The notes under the pieces: generated by a model
What the model was told of the DNA's origin: nothing
The model's database searches: none
The model's input: the letters and a program-made list of their open reading frames with translations, nothing else
Assembly (NCBI RefSeq): GCF_036906915.1
Contig: NZ_JBAKHX010000001.1
Coordinates: forward strand, 434,001 to 498,000
DNA from: Phytohabitans sp036906915
Lineage (GTDB): Bacteria > Actinomycetota > Actinomycetes > Mycobacteriales > Micromonosporaceae
Length of the DNA stretch: 64,000 bases
Direction of reading: 5' to 3'
Translations under genes and position numbers: made by a program
Shown here: positions 60,830-64,000 of the stretch, one piece after another
Position numbering within the stretch: the stretch's first letter is position 1
How the letters are laid out: every line of letters begins with the position of its first letter

Positions 60830-63211
60830 ATGCCGTATCAACAACCGCTTACACCCTTCATTCTGCACTGCGCCGATCCGGTGGACCTGCCGGTGCGCCC
60901 TCTCGGCGATGGTGATTCTCGCGGCGACGGGGTGCTGAGCCGGGTGACCCGAGCCGGCCTCGTGGCGCAGGATGGCGGTGGCGTCGCGCTGAAGGCCGAC
61001 ACCTCCGACGGCCAGAGCCTGGTGGTCGACGTGCGGGCGGCCGCCGAGGGAGTCATCCGGGTGCGGCTAGGACCGGACGCCGAGACCCGGACCCGTTCGG
61101 CGCCGGCCATCACGCTGATCCACGCCACCGGCTACGACGGCGGGCGGGTGGAGGTCGAGCCGGGGCGGATCCGGGTACACGCCGGCGCCGTGAGCGCGCA
61201 CATCGAGCTGGACCCCTGGCGGTTACGCTTCCTCGACCCGGACGGCCGACTCCTGGTGGAGCAGAACACGTACGAGATGGACATCAGCGACCGGCTACGG
61301 AACCTTCCGTTCGGCCGATCCACTGTGGCCGGTGAGGTCGCCGCCTACCACGAGACGTTCGCGGCACCGGGAGACGAGCATTTCTTCGGGCTGGGCGAGA
61401 AGTTCACCATGTTCGACAAGCGTGGCCAGCGGATCATCATGTGGAACTACGACGCCTTCAGCGCGGAGTCCGAGCGGTCGTACAAGAACGTCCCGTTCTA
61501 CCTGTCCAGCCGCGGCTACGGGGTACTGGTCGACAGCGGCACGGCCACCGAGTTCGATATGTGCCACTCCACGCACGCCTGCGTGCAGATCACCGTGCCG
61601 GACGACGTGCTGGACTACTACCTCATCGCCGGCCCGACTCCGGAGCGGGTGATCGACCGCTACCACCGGCTCACCGGCCGGCCCTACGTCCCACCGAAGT
61701 GGGCGCTGGGCACCTGGATCTCCTCGGGGTTCTCTCCCGACAGCCAGCGCCGGGTGCTCAAGCGGGCCAGGAAGATCCGCGATCACGGCATCCCCTGCGA
61801 CGTGCTGCACATCGACGCACACTGGATGCCGACGCGGCACTGGTCGGACCTGCGGTGGGACGCCAAGCGGTTTCCCGACCCCGAGAGCATGCTGGCCGAG
61901 TTGGCCGGGATGGGCTTTCGCACTTGCCTGTGGCTCAACCCGTACGTGGGCCGGGAGAGCCCGCTGTTCGCCGAGGCGGCGGCGAACGGCTACTTCCTGG
62001 CGCGGGCGGACGGCACGGTGTACGAGGCGGACGTGTGGCACACCTACCTGCCGCCGTGCGGCATCGTCGACTTCACCAACCCGCGAGCCGTCCGCTGGTA
62101 CCAGGGCTTGCTGCGTGACCTGCTGAGGCAGGGCGTCGACTGCTTCAAGACCGACTTCGGTGAGGGCGTGCCGGTCGACGCGGTCGCCGCCAACGGCATG
62201 CGCGGCGACGGGCTGCACAACGTCTACTCGTTGCTGTTCAACGACGCGGTGGCGGACGTCACCGAGGAAGTCACCGGCCACCGGCTGGTCTGGGCCCGAT
62301 CGTCGTTCACCGGTGGCCAGCGGCACAGCGCCCAGTGGGCCGGCGACACCACCTCGTCCTTCCCCTCGATGGCAAGCACCCTGCGCGGCGGACTGTCGTA
62401 CGCGCTGTCGGGCGTGCCGTTCTGGAGCCACGACGTCGGCGGCTTCACCGGCGAACCCACTCCCGAGCTGTTCGTGCGCAGCGCCCAGTTCGGAGCGTTT
62501 TCGCCGTTGACCCGGTTCCACGGCAACACGCCGCGCCACCCGTGGTCCTTCGAGCCGGCGGTGGAGCAGGCGGTGATCGAGGCCCTGCGGCTGCGCTACC
62601 AGCTGATGCCGTACCTCTATAGCGCGTCCGTCACGGCGGGCGCCTCGAGCCTGCCCGTGCTGCGCCCGCTGCTGCTCGCCGCGCCCGACGAGCCGGCCAC
62701 GTGGTCGGCGGACCTGGAGTACCTGCTCGGTCCGGACCTGCTGGTGGCGCCGATGACCACGCCCGAGAACCAGCGGCACGTGTACCTGCCCGTCGGGCGG
62801 TGGATCGACTACTGGACCGGCGAGGTGCACGACGGCGGCCGGCACATCCGGGCGGTCAAACCGCTCGAGCAGGTGCCGCTGTACGTGCGCTGGGGGGCGT
62901 TGATCCCGACCACCCGAGCCGCCGACACCGTCGGTTCCGGCCCGTTCACCGACCTCACGCTCGTCTGCTGGGGCGACGGCGACGGCAGCGTGGTCGTCCA
63001 CGACGAGGGCACCAGCACCGCGGTCACGGTCCGGCGCCAGGGCGGCCGGTTCGAGGTGGCGTGCGACGGGCCGCTCGCGATCGACCGCGTCGCGTTCCCG
63101 CCGGTCGCGGGAGCGGCGACGCCCAGCGAGGTGCTCCTCGACGGCCGGCCGACGGCGCTGGAGACAGTCGACGGATGGCAGACGGCGGCGGTGCGGCATG
63201 GACCTGCGTGA
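60830..63211 (+). CDS. GH31 glycoside hydrolase (alpha-xylosidase/alpha-glucosidase, YicI-like)
   Basis: 793 aa from ATG 60830 (GGGGGAGG upstream). The N-terminal beta-sandwich includes EHFFGLGEKFTMFDKRGQ. The catalytic barrel has nucleophile Asp442 in FKTDFGEGVP and acid/base Asp506 in QWAGDTTSS, then SGVPFWSHDVGGF and LTRFHG. A proximal beta-domain follows (YLPVGRWIDYWTG). No signal peptide is seen, so it is cytoplasmic. It could remove a sugar from an intermediate or from a protected product; ordinary sugar catabolism is the alternative. It overlaps the acyl-CoA dehydrogenase gene by 14 bp. Confidence 0.93.
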   Translation: MPYQQPLTPFILHCADPVDLPVRPLGDGDSRGDGVLSRVTRAGLVAQDGGGVALKADTSDGQSLVVDVRAAAEGVIRVRLGPDAETRTRSAPAITLIHATGYDGGRVEVEPGRIRVHAGAVSAHIELDPWRLRFLDPDGRLLVEQNTYEMDISDRLRNLPFGRSTVAGEVAAYHETFAAPGDEHFFGLGEKFTMFDKRGQRIIMWNYDAFSAESERSYKNVPFYLSSRGYGVLVDSGTATEFDMCHSTHACVQITVPDDVLDYYLIAGPTPERVIDRYHRLTGRPYVPPKWALGTWISSGFSPDSQRRVLKRARKIRDHGIPCDVLHIDAHWMPTRHWSDLRWDAKRFPDPESMLAELAGMGFRTCLWLNPYVGRESPLFAEAAANGYFLARADGTVYEADVWHTYLPPCGIVDFTNPRAVRWYQGLLRDLLRQGVDCFKTDFGEGVPVDAVAANGMRGDGLHNVYSLLFNDAVADVTEEVTGHRLVWARSSFTGGQRHSAQWAGDTTSSFPSMASTLRGGLSYALSGVPFWSHDVGGFTGEPTPELFVRSAQFGAFSPLTRFHGNTPRHPWSFEPAVEQAVIEALRLRYQLMPYLYSASVTAGASSLPVLRPLLLAAPDEPATWSADLEYLLGPDLLVAPMTTPENQRHVYLPVGRWIDYWTGEVHDGGRHIRAVKPLEQVPLYVRWGALIPTTRAADTVGSGPFTDLTLVCWGDGDGSVVVHDEGTSTAVTVRRQGGRFEVACDGPLAIDRVAFPPVAGAATPSEVLLDGRPTALETVDGWQTAAVRHGPA

Positions 63212-64000
63212 GACCGCCGAGCAGGTACGGTTCCGGGCTGAGCTGCGCGCGTGGCTGTCGGCACGGCTGCCGGCGGCCGCCGACGGGCCCGCGCCGGTCG
63301 GCGGCTGGACCGGGCCGGCGACCCGCGCGTGGTTGGCCGAGCTGCACGGCGCCGGGTACGCGGGACTCACCTGGCCGGCGCGGTACGGCGGCCGCGGCCT
63401 GCCGATCAGCTTCCAGGCCATCTACCTGGAGGAGGCCGCCCGGGTAGGCGCAGGCGAGCACGGTGGCGTCATCGGCCTGGGCATGGTGGGACCGACCATC
63501 ATCGCGGTCGGCACCGCCGGGCAGAAGGCGCGGTACCTGCCCGGCATCCTCTCTGGACAGGTCTTGTTCTGCCAGGGCTTCTCGGAGCCCGAGGCCGGTT
63601 CCGACCTGGCCGCCGTGCGGACGCAGGCGACGCTGGACGGCGACGCGTTCGTGGTCACCGGGCACAAAGTGTGGTCGTCCTACGCGCACCTCGCCGACCG
63701 CTGCCTCCTGCTGGCCCGGACCGGACCGGCCGATAGCCGCCACCGCGGCCTGACCTGCCTGCTGGTCGACCTGCGCGCGCCCGGGGTGACCGTGCGCCCG
63801 CTACGCCGGCTGCCCGGCGACGCGGACTTCGGCGAGATCGTCCTGGACGAGGTCCGGGTGCCCCGCGGCGATGTGCTCGGCACCGTGGGCGCCGGCTGGT
63901 CGGTGGCGATGACCACGCTCGCCCACGAGCGCGGCACCTTCGGTTTCGCCCTCACCGCCCGGCTGGAGTCCCAGCTGCGGCGCCTCGTGGCGACCGCACA
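63198..64000 (+). CDS. Acyl-CoA dehydrogenase (3' end outside window)
   Basis: About 267 residues are visible from ATG 63198. Seen: YAGLTWPARYGGRG, FCQGFSEPEAGSDLAAVRTQA (the FAD-binding Cxx-S-EP-AGSD block), FVVTGHKVWSSYAHLADRC and DFGEIVLDEVRVPRGDVLGTVGAGW. This is a genuine dehydrogenase type, unlike the protein at 51129. The catalytic Glu region and C-terminus lie beyond the window. Coupled to GH31; it could introduce a double bond into an acyl-CoA precursor. Confidence 0.9.
   Translation, partial: MDLRETAEQVRFRAELRAWLSARLPAAADGPAPVGGWTGPATRAWLAELHGAGYAGLTWPARYGGRGLPISFQAIYLEEAARVGAGEHGGVIGLGMVGPTIIAVGTAGQKARYLPGILSGQVLFCQGFSEPEAGSDLAAVRTQATLDGDAFVVTGHKVWSSYAHLADRCLLLARTGPADSRHRGLTCLLVDLRAPGVTVRPLRRLPGDADFGEIVLDEVRVPRGDVLGTVGAGWSVAMTTLAHERGTFGFALTARLESQLRRLVATA

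Noticed and set aside
61295..63421. A 708-codon minus-strand frame opposite GH31
   Set aside because: GH31 has both catalytic Asp residues and a strong ribosome binding site; the antisense product is low-complexity.
1..64000. tRNA or rRNA genes, CRISPR arrays, insertion sequences, and a pathway regulator (SARP, LuxR, TetR)
   Set aside because: None was found on reading both strands: no transposase-like or helix-turn-helix regulator protein, no regularly spaced repeats, and no clover-leaf-like segments were recognised.

Overview
The window is very GC-rich, almost gapless DNA with short overlapping operons, GTG/TTG starts and many P450, NRPS and type II PKS genes. This fits a filamentous actinomycete, probably Micromonosporaceae or Pseudonocardiaceae; the genus cannot be fixed from this sequence. 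Nearly all of it reads as one large secondary-metabolite gene cluster. The first gene (HAD phosphatase) and the last (acyl-CoA dehydrogenase) run off the ends, so the cluster borders are not seen.

Layout. (1) 0.7-5.2 kb, plus strand: two glycosyltransferases (GT2, GT8), an MFS exporter and an Fe(II)/2-oxoglutarate amino-acid hydroxylase. (2) 17.6-5.3 kb, minus strand: a tightly packed operon of about 14 genes for a highly reducing type II polyketide/fatty-acyl system: ketoreductase, two hotdog dehydratase-like proteins, ACP, two complete ketosynthases each followed by a KS-fold partner lacking the catalytic Cys, alpha/beta hydrolase, double-hotdog protein, DsbA/HCCA-isomerase-like protein, class II aldolase, acyl-CoA/AMP ligase and P450. 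(3) 20.4-17.7 kb: thiolase, CoA-transferase and 3Fe-4S ferredoxin. (4) 20.5-23.7 kb: two P450s and a PIG-L deacetylase. (5) 27.3-23.7 kb: alpha/beta hydrolase, secreted carboxylesterase and GT1 glycosyltransferase. (6) 27.5-31.2 kb: O-carbamoyltransferase, acyl-AMP ligase and ACP. (7) 48.0-31.2 kb: a seven-gene translationally coupled operon with two pyochelin/yersiniabactin-type NRPSs (three cyclisation modules), saccharopine-dehydrogenase-like protein, thiazolinyl imide reductase, type II thioesterase and two methyltransferases. (8) 51.0-48.2 kb: LLM monooxygenase, VOC protein and ferritin-like diiron protein. (9) 51.1-60.6 kb: acyl-CoA-dehydrogenase-fold oxygenase, aldehyde dehydrogenase, FAD oxidase, a GT2 with an extra C-terminal domain, P450, O-methyltransferase, FMN reductase and a second LLM monooxygenase. 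(10) 60.8-64 kb: GH31 glycosidase and acyl-CoA dehydrogenase.

Working model (inference): the type II PKS builds a reduced or polyene acyl chain. The chain is activated by one of the two AMP ligases and passed to the free N-terminal carrier domain of NRPS1. Three Cy modules then add heterocycles, two of them from Cys by their specificity codes. One ring may be N-methylated by the methyltransferase inserted in the last A domain, and one or more reduced by the imide reductase. P450s, methyltransferases, a carbamoyltransferase and glycosyltransferases decorate the product. I cannot name the compound.

The strongest unexplained signals are: a recurrent CACCAT/ATGGTG element, often preceded by GAAA or ATA, in almost every promoter gap of both the PKS and NRPS halves; a terminal TE domain in NRPS2 without its catalytic Ser; a first A domain with a non-canonical specificity code; a P450 without the I-helix acid-alcohol pair; and an unusual concentration of enzymes from organosulfur-oxidation families around a sulfur-heterocycle assembly line. 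No regulatory gene is visible in the window.
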